NCBI RefSeq assembly: GCF_005844085.1 | Contig: NZ_VCDI01000001.1 | Span: 496,001 to 560,000 of the forward strand | Origin: Lichenicoccus roseus | Lineage (GTDB): Bacteria; Pseudomonadota; Alphaproteobacteria; Acetobacterales; Acetobacteraceae | Length of the DNA stretch: 64,000 bases | Reading direction: 5' to 3' | Shown: positions 51,816 through 60,126 of the stretch, in pieces | Layout: each line of letters opens with the position of its first letter | How positions within the stretch are numbered: position 1 is the stretch's first letter | Notes under the pieces: generated by a model | The model's database searches: none | What the model was told of the DNA's origin: nothing | What the model saw: the letters and a program-made list of their open reading frames with translations, nothing else | Made by a program: the position numbers and the translations under genes

Positions 51816-52463
51816 ATGGGACGTCCACGGGAATTCGATGTCGACGTCGCGCTTGCGGCGGCCCTGGACGTGTTCTGGCGCAACGGGTTCGAGGGCGCTT
51901 CGATGACCGACCTCACCGAAGCCATGGGGATCACCCGGCCCAGCCTGTATGCCACCTACGGCAACAAGGAGGCGCTGTTCCGCCGCGCGCTCGACAGCTA
52001 CCAATCGACCTGCATGACCTTCTTCGCCGATGCGCTGAGCCGTCCGACTGCGAGGATGGTGGCGGAACGCATCCTGTTCGGCTGGGCCGACGCGCAGACC
52101 GATCCGGCGCATCCGGCCGGTTGTCTCGGCACCAACGGAGCGCTGGCGTGCTCGAACGCCGCCGAGCCGATCCGGCTTGAACTGGTGGCCCGTCGCGAGG
52201 CTGCCGAGGCAGCGTTGCGCCGTCGCCTGGAGCAGGCGGTTGCGGAGGGCGACCTGCCTCCGGACGCCGATCCGGCCGCGCTGGCCAGTTACGTGATGAC
52301 GGTTGGCCAGGGCATGGCAGTACAGGCCGCTTCCGGCTCGACCCGAGCGTTGCTGTATCGGGTGGTGGATACTGCGCTGAGGGCCTGGCCTGCCGGGACT
52401 GAAGCGGCGGATCGTCGCGTCGATGCCGGCTCAGGCGAAGAAGCGGTTCGCCGGGCGGGGTAG
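51816..52463 (+). CDS. TetR-family regulator
   Basis: 215-residue one-component regulator. The DNA-binding helix-turn-helix is residues about 10-57 (ALDVFWRNGFEGASMTDLTEAMGITRPSLYATYGNKEALF) and a ligand-binding C-terminal half follows with CLGTNGALACS. The ATG at 51816 follows GGACGAGG. The upstream region holds a perfect TATCTAGATA palindrome near 51753 that could be an operator. It converges on the flavin monooxygenase gene, the 3' ends overlapping by 33 bases; control of that group is inferred. Confidence 0.88.
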   Translation: MGRPREFDVDVALAAALDVFWRNGFEGASMTDLTEAMGITRPSLYATYGNKEALFRRALDSYQSTCMTFFADALSRPTARMVAERILFGWADAQTDPAHPAGCLGTNGALACSNAAEPIRLELVARREAAEAALRRRLEQAVAEGDLPPDADPAALASYVMTVGQGMAVQAASGSTRALLYRVVDTALRAWPAGTEAADRRVDAGSGEEAVRRAG

Positions 52464-53753
52464 GCCGAGGTGGTCACGTAGCGTGGTTCCCTCGTAGGCG
52501 CGCCTGAACAGGCCACGACGCTGCAGTTCCGGCACCACCTGTTCCACGAACTCGACCAGGCCGCCGGGCACCCACGGGAACATGATGTTGAAGCCGTCCG
52601 ACGCCTCGCCCAGCAGCCAGGCCTCCATCTCGTCCGCGATGCTCCGCGCGGTGCCGACGAAGGCGAGCCCGGAGTAGCTGCCCGCGCGCGCCGCCAGCGT
52701 GCGGATGCTGAGCCTGTCGCGCGCCGCCATCTCGACGATGCGGGCGCGGGCGCTTTTGCTGGCGTTGGTCTCCGGGATCTCCGGCAGCGGGCCGTCCGGA
52801 TCGTAGCCCGACACGTCGTGGCCGAGCATGCCGTTCAACGAGGCGATGCCGCTGTCATAGTGCACCAGGCTGTCCAGATGCGCCCGCTTGGCTTGCGCCT
52901 CCGCCAGGGTCTCGCCGACCAGGACGAAGGCGGCCGGCAGGATCTTCAGGTGCGACGGGTCGCGACCGATCTGGCGCATGCGGCCCTTGATGTCGGCATA
53001 CAGGCGCTGCCCGGCGGCGAGGTCGGGCTCGGCGGCGAACACGACCTCCGCGGTCTCGGCGGCAAGCTGTCGGCCAGGCTCCGAGGAACCTGCCTGCACC
53101 ACCACCGGCCAACCCTGTATCGGTCGCGCGATGTTGAGCGGTCCGCGAACGTCGAGCGCCGGGCCGTGATGGTCGAGCACGTGCATACGTGCCGGGTCGA
53201 AGTAGATCCCGCTCTCGACGTCGCGCAGGAAGGCGTCGTCGGCGAAGCTGTCCCACAAGCCTGTGACGACATCGAAGAACTCGCGTGCCCGCACATATCG
53301 TGCATCGTGGTCGATCTGCTCGGTGTAGCCGAAGTTCAGCGCGGCATCGGGGTTCGCGGTGGTCACGATGTTCCAGCCGGCGCGGCCGTTGCTGAGATGG
53401 TCGAGCGACGCGAAGCGGCGGGCCACATGATAGGGCTCGTCGAACGTGGTGGACGCGGTGGCGACAAGCCCGATACGTTCGGTCACCGCGGCCAACGCCG
53501 AGAGCAGCGTGAAGGGCTCGAACGAGGTGACGGTATGGCTGCGTTGCAAGGCGCGCACCGGCATGTTCAGCACGGCGAGGTGATCCGCCATGAAGAATGC
53601 ATCGAAGCACGCGTGCTCCAATGTCTGCGCCAGATGTTTCAGCTGGGGAAAATTGAAGTTGGCATCGGGCTGCGCGCCCGGGTAGCGCCAGGCCCCGGTA
53701 TGGATGCTGACCGGACGCATGAAGGCGCCCAGATGCAATGTCTTCGACGCCAT
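52431..53753 (-). CDS. LLM-class flavin-dependent monooxygenase (NtaA/SnaA/DszA type)
   Basis: 440-residue FMNH2-dependent monooxygenase. Hallmarks are HLGAFMRPVSIHTGAWRYPGAQ, FDAFFMADHLAV, RIGLVATASTTFDEPYHVARRFASLDHLSNGRAGWNIVT and PVVVQAGSSEPGRQLAA. Such enzymes oxidise chelators, sulphur heterocycles or similar xenobiotics using reduced flavin from a separate reductase, which is not encoded here. Divergent from the GST-SDR-NTF2 operon. Substrate unknown. Confidence 0.9.
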   Translation of the reverse strand: MASKTLHLGAFMRPVSIHTGAWRYPGAQPDANFNFPQLKHLAQTLEHACFDAFFMADHLAVLNMPVRALQRSHTVTSFEPFTLLSALAAVTERIGLVATASTTFDEPYHVARRFASLDHLSNGRAGWNIVTTANPDAALNFGYTEQIDHDARYVRAREFFDVVTGLWDSFADDAFLRDVESGIYFDPARMHVLDHHGPALDVRGPLNIARPIQGWPVVVQAGSSEPGRQLAAETAEVVFAAEPDLAAGQRLYADIKGRMRQIGRDPSHLKILPAAFVLVGETLAEAQAKRAHLDSLVHYDSGIASLNGMLGHDVSGYDPDGPLPEIPETNASKSARARIVEMAARDRLSIRTLAARAGSYSGLAFVGTARSIADEMEAWLLGEASDGFNIMFPWVPGGLVEFVEQVVPELQRRGLFRRAYEGTTLRDHLGLPRPANRFFA

Positions 53754-53865
53754 GCGTGCCTTGCCTCCGCCCGCGTTGGATGCTCCGATCGGGAGCCCAC
53801 CCGTGCGACATCGCGCGTGCGCCGCCTCACTTCAATGGCCGGGCGGGCCTGACCAGGAGACGACA

Positions 53866-54570
53866 ATGATCGACCTGTACTACTGGACGACGCCGAACGG
53901 TCACAAGGTGACGCTGTATCTCGAGGAAACCGGCCTCGAGTACAACATCATTCCGATCAATATCGGCAAGGGCGAGCAGTTCCAGCCGGAATTCCTCGCC
54001 ATTGCCCCGAACAACCGCATCCCGGCCATGGTCGACCACGCGCCGGCTGGCGGCGGCGCCGCGGTCTCCCTGTTCGAGAGCGGGGCGATGCTGCTCTACC
54101 TCGCCGAAAAGACCGGACGTTTCATTCCGGCCGATCTCCGTGGCCGCGCCGAGGTGCTGCAATGGCTGTTCTGGCAGGTCGGCGGTCTCGGACCGATGGC
54201 GGGGCAGAACCACCATTTCCGCAACTACGCGCCGGAGAAGATCGCCTACGCGGTGGATCGCTATGTCAACGAGACCCACCGCCTGTACGGCGTGCTGAAC
54301 CACCGGCTGGCCGACCGCCCCTACGTGGCCGGCGACGACTACACGATCGCGGACATGGCGTCCTATCCCTGGATCCTGCCGGATGCCCAGGGCCAGTCGC
54401 TGGACGAGTTTCCGCATCTCGCCCGCTGGCACGCCGAGATCAAGGCGCGACCGGCGACGACGCGCGCCTACGCGCTGGTGCAGCGGATCAATCCGGGAGC
54501 CGGCGGCGTGCGCACCGAAGAGGAACGCAAGATCCTGTTCGGCCAGCGGGCTCCGACAGGCAAGTCGTGA
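53866..54570 (+). CDS. Glutathione S-transferase (YfcG/YghU-like)
   Basis: 234 residues with an N-terminal thioredoxin-like domain (LYYWTTPNGHKVTLYLEETGLEY, IPAMVDHAP, LFESGAMLLYLAEKTG) and an all-helical C-terminal domain (GQNHHFRNYAPEKI, DYTIADMASYPW). The TTPNG motif is that of the Nu-class disulphide-bond oxidoreductases. CAGGAG precedes the ATG. It starts an operon with the SDR and NTF2-like genes; GTGA joins it to the next gene. Confidence 0.92.
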   Translation: MIDLYYWTTPNGHKVTLYLEETGLEYNIIPINIGKGEQFQPEFLAIAPNNRIPAMVDHAPAGGGAAVSLFESGAMLLYLAEKTGRFIPADLRGRAEVLQWLFWQVGGLGPMAGQNHHFRNYAPEKIAYAVDRYVNETHRLYGVLNHRLADRPYVAGDDYTIADMASYPWILPDAQGQSLDEFPHLARWHAEIKARPATTRAYALVQRINPGAGGVRTEEERKILFGQRAPTGKS

Positions 54571-55265
54571 CCCTGCCCTACCGCACCGCGCTGATCGTCG
54601 GCGCCGGTCCGGGGATCAGCGCGTCCGTAGCCCGCCGGTTGGCCGGGGCCGGTCTCAAGGTCGGCCTGGCATCGCGCGACATCGACAAGCTGGCGGCGCT
54701 GGCGGAGGAAACCGGTGCCGCCCGATACGCCGTCGACGCCACCGATGCCGCTGCCGTGGCGGACCTGTTCGCGCGCGCGGACGCCGAGATCGGCGCGCCG
54801 GACGTGGTGCTCTACAACGCCAGCGGGCGGATACGCGGGCCGATCGCCGACATCGATCCCGAAGCTGTCCGGCAGGCCATCGCGGTCTCGGCGTTTGGCG
54901 GCTTCCTGGTGATGCAGCAGGCGGTCCGTCGCATGCTGCCGCACCGCCTCGGCGCCATCCTGCTGACCGGCGCCTCTGCCAGCGTCAAGGGCTATGCGAA
55001 CTCTTCCGCCTTCGCGATGGGCAAGTTCGCCTTGCGCGGCCTGGCGCAGAGTGCCGCGCGCGAACTGGCGCCACAGGGTATCCACGTCGCGCATTTCGTC
55101 ATCGACGGGGGCGTGCGCAGCGAACATCGCGCCGACCCTGACGACAGGCCCGACAGCTCGCTCGATCCGGATGCGATTGCGCAGAGCTATCTCGATGTGC
55201 TGCGCCAGCCGCGCAGCGCGTGGAGCTGGGAGATCGAGTTGCGCCCCTGGCTGGAGCATTTCTGA
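54567..55265 (+). CDS. Short-chain dehydrogenase/reductase lacking the catalytic Tyr
   Basis: 232-residue Rossmann-fold protein with the cofactor motif [16 protein letters not shown] (GxGxGIG-like) and NASG strand. Where classical SDRs have YxxxK, this one has FAMGK in [13 protein letters not shown], so the catalytic Tyr is Phe while the Lys and the preceding Ser remain. GTG start, overlapping the GST stop; stop overlaps the next ATG. The altered motif is seen in one SDR branch of uncertain activity. Confidence 0.88.
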   Translation: MTLPYRTALIVGAGPGISASVARRLAGAGLKVGLASRDIDKLAALAEETGAARYAVDATDAAAVADLFARADAEIGAPDVVLYNASGRIRGPIADIDPEAVRQAIAVSAFGGFLVMQQAVRRMLPHRLGAILLTGASASVKGYANSSAFAMGKFALRGLAQSAARELAPQGIHVAHFVIDGGVRSEHRADPDDRPDSSLDPDAIAQSYLDVLRQPRSAWSWEIELRPWLEHF

Positions 55266-55738
55266 TGTCCGGGGCAAGACCGCCGCTGCCGCCCTTCACG
55301 CCGGAGACCGCGCGGCTCAAGGTGCGTGCGGCGGAGGATGGCTGGAACAGCCGCGATCCGCAGAAGGTGGCGCTTGCCTACAGCCTCGATAGCCGCTGGC
55401 GGAACCGGGACGCGTTCTTCAGCGGACGCCCGGCAATCGTCGATTTCCTGACGCGGAAGTGGCAGGCGGAGCACGAGTATCGCCTGATCAAGGAACTCTG
55501 GGCGTTCACCGGCGACCGCATCGCGGTGCGCTTCGCCTACGAATTTCACGATGCCCGCGGCTACTGGTTTCGCGCCTACGGCAACGAGAACTGGGAGTTC
55601 GACGAGCACGGACTGATGCGGGCCCGACATGCCAGCATCAACGACCTGCCGATCACGGCGTCCGAGCGCAAGTTCCACTGGGACCGGACGGCGGCGCGTC
55701 CGTCCGATCATCCCGGTCTTTCCGACCTCGGGCTGTAG
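55265..55738 (+). CDS. NTF2-like protein (DUF1348)
   Basis: 157-residue cone-fold protein of the SnoaL/NTF2 superfamily, DUF1348 branch: [66 protein letters not shown]. Function not established for the family. Third gene of the GST operon (TGATG overlap). The 3' end overlaps the converging glycosyltransferase by 31 bases. Confidence 0.88.
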   Translation: MSGARPPLPPFTPETARLKVRAAEDGWNSRDPQKVALAYSLDSRWRNRDAFFSGRPAIVDFLTRKWQAEHEYRLIKELWAFTGDRIAVRFAYEFHDARGYWFRAYGNENWEFDEHGLMRARHASINDLPITASERKFHWDRTAARPSDHPGLSDLGL

Positions 55739-56796
55739 CGGCACAAGGCTGCGGCGAGGGTCTCGGCTCTTGCGGTCCCGGTATGCGACGCCAGCACGAT
55801 TTCTCGCGCCGTGTCGGCGATGCGCATCCGCCGGGTCTCCGACAGCTCCTGGAGAACGCGCACGACATTCTCGGTGCTGTCCGCGATCAACAGCGCCTCG
55901 CCGTCCGGAAGCAACTCATCGAGGCCGTTCCAGCGGTCGCTGATGATCGGGGTGCCGCAGGAAGCTGCCTCGAACAGCCTTACGCTGGGCGAATGGCCGG
56001 CCGCGATCATGTCGGCGCGGGTTACGTTCAGGGTATATCGCTGCGCGCCGTAGAAGCCGGGATGGTCGGATGGCGGCAGATGCTCGATGCGCTCGACATT
56101 GTCGGGCCAGACGATGCCGGCCGGATATTGCGGCCCGGCGACCACGAAACGCATCAGCGGCAGTTGCCGGGCCGGCTCCAGCAGCAGCCGCTCGAGCGCC
56201 GGCTGGCGATCGACGCTGTAGGTGCCGAGGTAGCCTAGATCCCAGCGCGCCGTATCGCTCGCGGTGGGCCTGTAGCGGAACTCGTCCACGGCGCAGTAGA
56301 AGGCGAGCGGATGGCGGGCGTGGTAGGTATTGGCGAGGCGCTCCAGCGTCCCGCCCCCGGAAAACGAAAGATACAGATCGAGCAGGGGGATCTGCCGTTT
56401 CGCCAGGTAGGCGCAGTCGCCGCGCGCGAGGCCGGCCAGCGTGACCGGCGTGTCGATGTCGTAGAAGGCGCGCGTGCCGCGAGCCTCCCGGAGCACCATG
56501 TCGAGCACTTCGATGCCGTCCGGAACATACGACCCGACGATCACCGCATCCGCCAGGGCGATGGCGTCGGCATGCTCACGGCGGAGTCCGGCGACGTCGT
56601 CGTAGAAGGCAAGCCGGCAGAAATCGGGCTCCGGCATATCCCGGTTCGACGCATACCAGGGCACGTCGCGTTCCAGGAACAGGATATCGTGGCCGAGCCG
56701 GTCGAGGCCGCGCAGCAGGGCGCGGAAGGTGGTCGCGTGGCCGTTGCCCCAGGACGAGCTCAGCGACAGGCCGAGCACGACGATGCGCAGGCTCAT
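55708..56796 (-). CDS. CgeB-like glycosyltransferase (third of three paralogues)
   Basis: 362-residue GT-B-fold protein. The N-terminal [37 protein letters not shown] and C-terminal [33 protein letters not shown] are the donor-binding features of CgeB/DUF3880-type transferases. It shares the plan of the two genes upstream and overlaps the preceding one by four bases. It is last gene of the six-gene glycan cluster. Donor and acceptor unknown. Confidence 0.85.
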   Translation of the reverse strand: MSLRIVVLGLSLSSSWGNGHATTFRALLRGLDRLGHDILFLERDVPWYASNRDMPEPDFCRLAFYDDVAGLRREHADAIALADAVIVGSYVPDGIEVLDMVLREARGTRAFYDIDTPVTLAGLARGDCAYLAKRQIPLLDLYLSFSGGGTLERLANTYHARHPLAFYCAVDEFRYRPTASDTARWDLGYLGTYSVDRQPALERLLLEPARQLPLMRFVVAGPQYPAGIVWPDNVERIEHLPPSDHPGFYGAQRYTLNVTRADMIAAGHSPSVRLFEAASCGTPIISDRWNGLDELLPDGEALLIADSTENVVRVLQELSETRRMRIADTAREIVLASHTGTARAETLAAALCRYSPRSERPG

Positions 56797-57887
56797 GCCG
56801 CGCGACCCGCGCGCCGGCTGGCGAGGGCGTCGACAAGGATGCGGTCGAGTTGCGCTCCACGGCGGTCATAGGTGTGCTCGCGCAGGACGCGCGCGAGGCC
56901 GGCACTGCCGATCGCCTTCGCCCGCCCCGGATCGAGACCGCGCATCGCCTCGACGACGTCGCGGTCATCGCGCACCACCAGGACCTCGCTGCCCGGCTCG
57001 AGAAACAATTCGAGGCCGGTCCAGGCATCGGTCATCAGGCAGGCGCCGGAACCCGCGACCTCGAACACCCGCGTCGCCGGGGAAAACCCCATCTCCGCCA
57101 TGCTGTCGCGGCTGATATTCAGCACCACGCCGGCACTGGCGTTCAGCGCGTTATGCGCACCGGTCGGGACATGCCCCAGTTTGACCACGTTCTCCGGACA
57201 GGCCTTGTCGGCCCAGCCCGACCCGCCGAGCAGGATGGTCCGCTCCGGCAGTTCGGCAGCGGGGCGCAGCAGGAACGACTCCACGCGCGCCTCCCGATCC
57301 GGCAGCCGGTTGCCGAGAAAGGTGAGATCGGCGGCATAGCGCGCCTCGGGGGGTACCGGATGATGCGTCGATGGGTCCAGCGCATTGTAGATCGGGATGC
57401 AATCGCGGGCACCGAGCGTGCGATAGGCCTCGGTGACAGGCGCGCCGCCGCCATAGGTCAGCACGAGATCGAGCGACGGCAGCGCGGCGCGCAGCGGATG
57501 CGCGGGATCGTGCCGGATCTCGGACAAGGTCGCCGGTGCATCCACGTCCCAGAATACGCAGAGCGCGCCGGGATCGCGTTCGGCCAGCACGCCCGCCAGC
57601 AGCGCGTCGTCGGCGTATCCGACGCCGCTCGCCTTCACCACCAGATCGGCATCGCCGGCGCCGTTCAGCGCATGCCGCACACCCTGTGGCGAAGCCTCGT
57701 AGACCACCACCCGGCACCAGGGCGGCGGGTCGATATCGCGATGCAACTGCCGCTCGTAGGCATCCGGCTCGTAGAAGCAGATATCGTGGCCATGGGCGGC
57801 CAGTGCCCGCAATATGCCGCGGTAATAGGTGGCAGCGCCGTTCCAGTAGGAGGAGAGCAGGCTCGAGCCGTAGAACGCGATCTTCAC
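56793..57887 (-). CDS. CgeB-like glycosyltransferase (second paralogue)
   Basis: 364 residues from a GTG start at 57887 that overlaps the upstream stop (GTGA). KIAFYGSSLLSSYWNGAATYYRGILRALAAHGHDICFYEPDAYERQ is the family start, and TRVFEVAGSGACLMTDAWTGLELFLEPGSEVLVV the donor-binding end. Conserved pattern with its neighbours: xxSLxSxWxNGxAxxxRGxLRxLxxxGH. The longer ORF start lies inside the upstream gene and was rejected. Confidence 0.86.
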   Translation of the reverse strand: MKIAFYGSSLLSSYWNGAATYYRGILRALAAHGHDICFYEPDAYERQLHRDIDPPPWCRVVVYEASPQGVRHALNGAGDADLVVKASGVGYADDALLAGVLAERDPGALCVFWDVDAPATLSEIRHDPAHPLRAALPSLDLVLTYGGGAPVTEAYRTLGARDCIPIYNALDPSTHHPVPPEARYAADLTFLGNRLPDREARVESFLLRPAAELPERTILLGGSGWADKACPENVVKLGHVPTGAHNALNASAGVVLNISRDSMAEMGFSPATRVFEVAGSGACLMTDAWTGLELFLEPGSEVLVVRDDRDVVEAMRGLDPGRAKAIGSAGLARVLREHTYDRRGAQLDRILVDALASRRAGRAA

Positions 57888-59014
57888 GAGACGGTCTCGT
57901 TCGCCTGCAGGCTCCGCATGACCCGGGCCGTACCGCGCTCTGCAAGGATATGGAACAACTCGTCGACACGATGCGCACAGGTATGCTTCGCCGCAATCGT
58001 CGCGACACCGTTGCGGGACAGCTCCGCGCAAAGCTCCGCGTCGTTGTCGAGTGCGCGCAGGTGGGCGGTCATTTCGTCGCCCTCGATCGCGCGCAGGTAG
58101 TCGTGACCGGCTTTGAACAGTTGCTCGCTGTCGTTCCACGGCGCGCTCACCAGCGGGATGCCGCAGGCCAGCACCTCGAACATCCGGATCGTCGGAATGC
58201 CCGGCAGCGCTTCGACATACGGTCGGCGCGGCACATGCACGGTCATCCGGTGTCGGGCGAAGGCGGCGGGCGCGTCGGCATTGGCAATCCAGCCGGCATA
58301 GGTCAGGGACGTCGACCGTAGCGCCTGCAGCGCATGCTCCGGATAGCGCACGCCATGCACCGTGCCGGACAGATGCAGGCGGCGCGCGGGCTCGATCAGG
58401 AAGTGCTGCAATTCCTGCTCGCGTTCACCGTCCCCCCAGTTGCCGATCCAGATCAGCCCGTGCCGTGGTGCCTCGACCGCAGGGGGCCGGAACAGCCGCG
58501 TATCCGCCGCCTCGTGCCAGGTGAACACGTGCCGTCCCCAACCCTGGCGTACATAGCGCTCGCGCAGGCTTTCACCGAAGGCCAGCACCCCGTCGTAGCC
58601 GTCGAGCGCCATATCGCCGATCGCCTGCTGGTCGGAGACGCCGCGATGATGGGTATCATGGAACAGCAGGGTGAAATCGGCGCCGCCGCGGCGCAACGCA
58701 CCAAGCATTGCGACGACATCCGGAGCGGTCCACTCGTGCACGATCACCACGTCCGCGCCATCGAGTGCCGCCAGGTGATCGAAGCCGTCGCCGTAGCACC
58801 GGCTGGCGAGTTCCGGAAAGTCGGTCTCGAAGCGCTCGACGGCGGCGACCCCCTGGGTGCCCTCCAGGTTGCTCCTGCTCCAGCCATCCTCCGGCTCCAG
58901 AGCCAGCGTCGAATGGCCGCGCGCCTGCAACTCGCGCAGCACGCCGCGCAGGAAATGTGCGTTGCCGTGGTTCCAGTCCGACACCAGCGAGTGGGTATAG
59001 AGCACGAAGCGCAT
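57884..59014 (-). CDS. CgeB-like glycosyltransferase (first paralogue)
   Basis: 376 residues beginning VLYTHSLVSDWNHGNAHFLRGVLRELQARGHSTLALEPEDGWSR and with IRMFEVLACGIPLVSAPWNDSEQLFKAGHDYL near the end, the same family as the next two genes. The ATG at 59014 is one base after the GT4 gene ends. Three adjacent paralogues suggest stepwise addition of different sugars. Confidence 0.86.
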   Translation of the reverse strand: MRFVLYTHSLVSDWNHGNAHFLRGVLRELQARGHSTLALEPEDGWSRSNLEGTQGVAAVERFETDFPELASRCYGDGFDHLAALDGADVVIVHEWTAPDVVAMLGALRRGGADFTLLFHDTHHRGVSDQQAIGDMALDGYDGVLAFGESLRERYVRQGWGRHVFTWHEAADTRLFRPPAVEAPRHGLIWIGNWGDGEREQELQHFLIEPARRLHLSGTVHGVRYPEHALQALRSTSLTYAGWIANADAPAAFARHRMTVHVPRRPYVEALPGIPTIRMFEVLACGIPLVSAPWNDSEQLFKAGHDYLRAIEGDEMTAHLRALDNDAELCAELSRNGVATIAAKHTCAHRVDELFHILAERGTARVMRSLQANETVS

Positions 59015-59015
59015 G

Positions 59016-60122
59016 TCACTGGATCCTGTTCGCAAGCCGCGTACCGCGTTCCATGGTTGCCTGGTAGATCGCGAGCAGGCCATCGCGTTGTCGTGCCGGG
59101 GTGAAACCGGCGGCGCGTTGCCGGGCCGCTTCGCGCAGCTGGAGGCGTTGATCCGGGTCGGCGGCCAGTTCCGCGATGGCGTCCGACCACAACTCCGGCC
59201 GCACCGGGGATACGAATCTGGCAGCTCCCTGCCAGAGTTCGCGATAGGTCGGGATATCGGCGAGCAGCAACGCGCAACCGCGCGACGCCGCTTCCAGCGC
59301 AACCAGGCCGAACGGCTCGTAGAGCGACGGGGATGCGAAGATCTCGGCCTCCCGCATGCGTGCACGCAGCATTTCCGCCGGAAGCGTGCCCAACGTGGCG
59401 GCATGAGCAGTTGCGATGCGCGATCCGTCCGGACCGGACAGTGCACCGGCAAGTTCTATCGTCCAGGGCGAGGTCGCCGCCGCCCGGTCCAGCACATCGA
59501 CATTCTTCGCAGCATCCCACCACCGTGCCGCAGCCAGCACCACCGGCCGACGCCGCGCGCCGTGTCCGTCCGCCTGCGGGCTGGTAGCATTGTGCAGCAC
59601 CGCAAGCCGATCGACCGGACCGTAGACTTGCGTGATGGCGTCGGCATGGCTGCGGCTTGGCGCCACCACCGCATCTGCCCGTCGCATGCCGATCCTGTTG
59701 GCCTCGAGATGCCAGCGATACTGGTCCGGCAGCGCCCCGCCGCGTACTTCCGCCCACCAGGTGGGCAGGCAGGAATGCGACATCACCACCACCGGGACAC
59801 CCTCGGGAATGCCAACCGCCTGCGAAGGCAGGTTCAGATGCAGCAGTTCGATGCCGGCGTTATATGCGATTTCCGCCAGGTGCCGGCCCACATCGGCGAC
59901 CGCCTCGTGGCCATCCTGCATCCAGTCGAGATCGAGTTCGGTCCAGACAAGCTGCGTCGATGGTGCAAGCGCATCGGCCTCGGAGCGATCCGCGGGCGAT
60001 GGCCCCAGCCCGACCAGCAGGCAATGGATTCCTGTCTCGTTCAACGACCGGGCAAGATCGAGCGCATGCCGCCACACCCCGCCGACCGCATCGGTGGTCA
60101 TCAGGACCCGGCCGGGAAGCAT
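59016..60122 (-). CDS. GT4-family glycosyltransferase
   Basis: 368-residue GT-B retaining glycosyltransferase. It shows VLMTTDAVGGVWRHALDLARSLNETG, the RADAVVAPSRSHADAI acceptor-side segment, LAAARWWDAAKNVD and the donor-site EIFASPSLYEPFGLVALEAASRGCALLL (EX7E pattern). Four bases separate its start from the upstream fusion gene. The ATG at 60122 was preferred to an extension running into the upstream gene. Confidence 0.9.
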   Translation of the reverse strand: MLPGRVLMTTDAVGGVWRHALDLARSLNETGIHCLLVGLGPSPADRSEADALAPSTQLVWTELDLDWMQDGHEAVADVGRHLAEIAYNAGIELLHLNLPSQAVGIPEGVPVVVMSHSCLPTWWAEVRGGALPDQYRWHLEANRIGMRRADAVVAPSRSHADAITQVYGPVDRLAVLHNATSPQADGHGARRRPVVLAAARWWDAAKNVDVLDRAAATSPWTIELAGALSGPDGSRIATAHAATLGTLPAEMLRARMREAEIFASPSLYEPFGLVALEAASRGCALLLADIPTYRELWQGAARFVSPVRPELWSDAIAELAADPDQRLQLREAARQRAAGFTPARQRDGLLAIYQATMERGTRLANRIQ

Positions 60123-60126
60123 CCGC

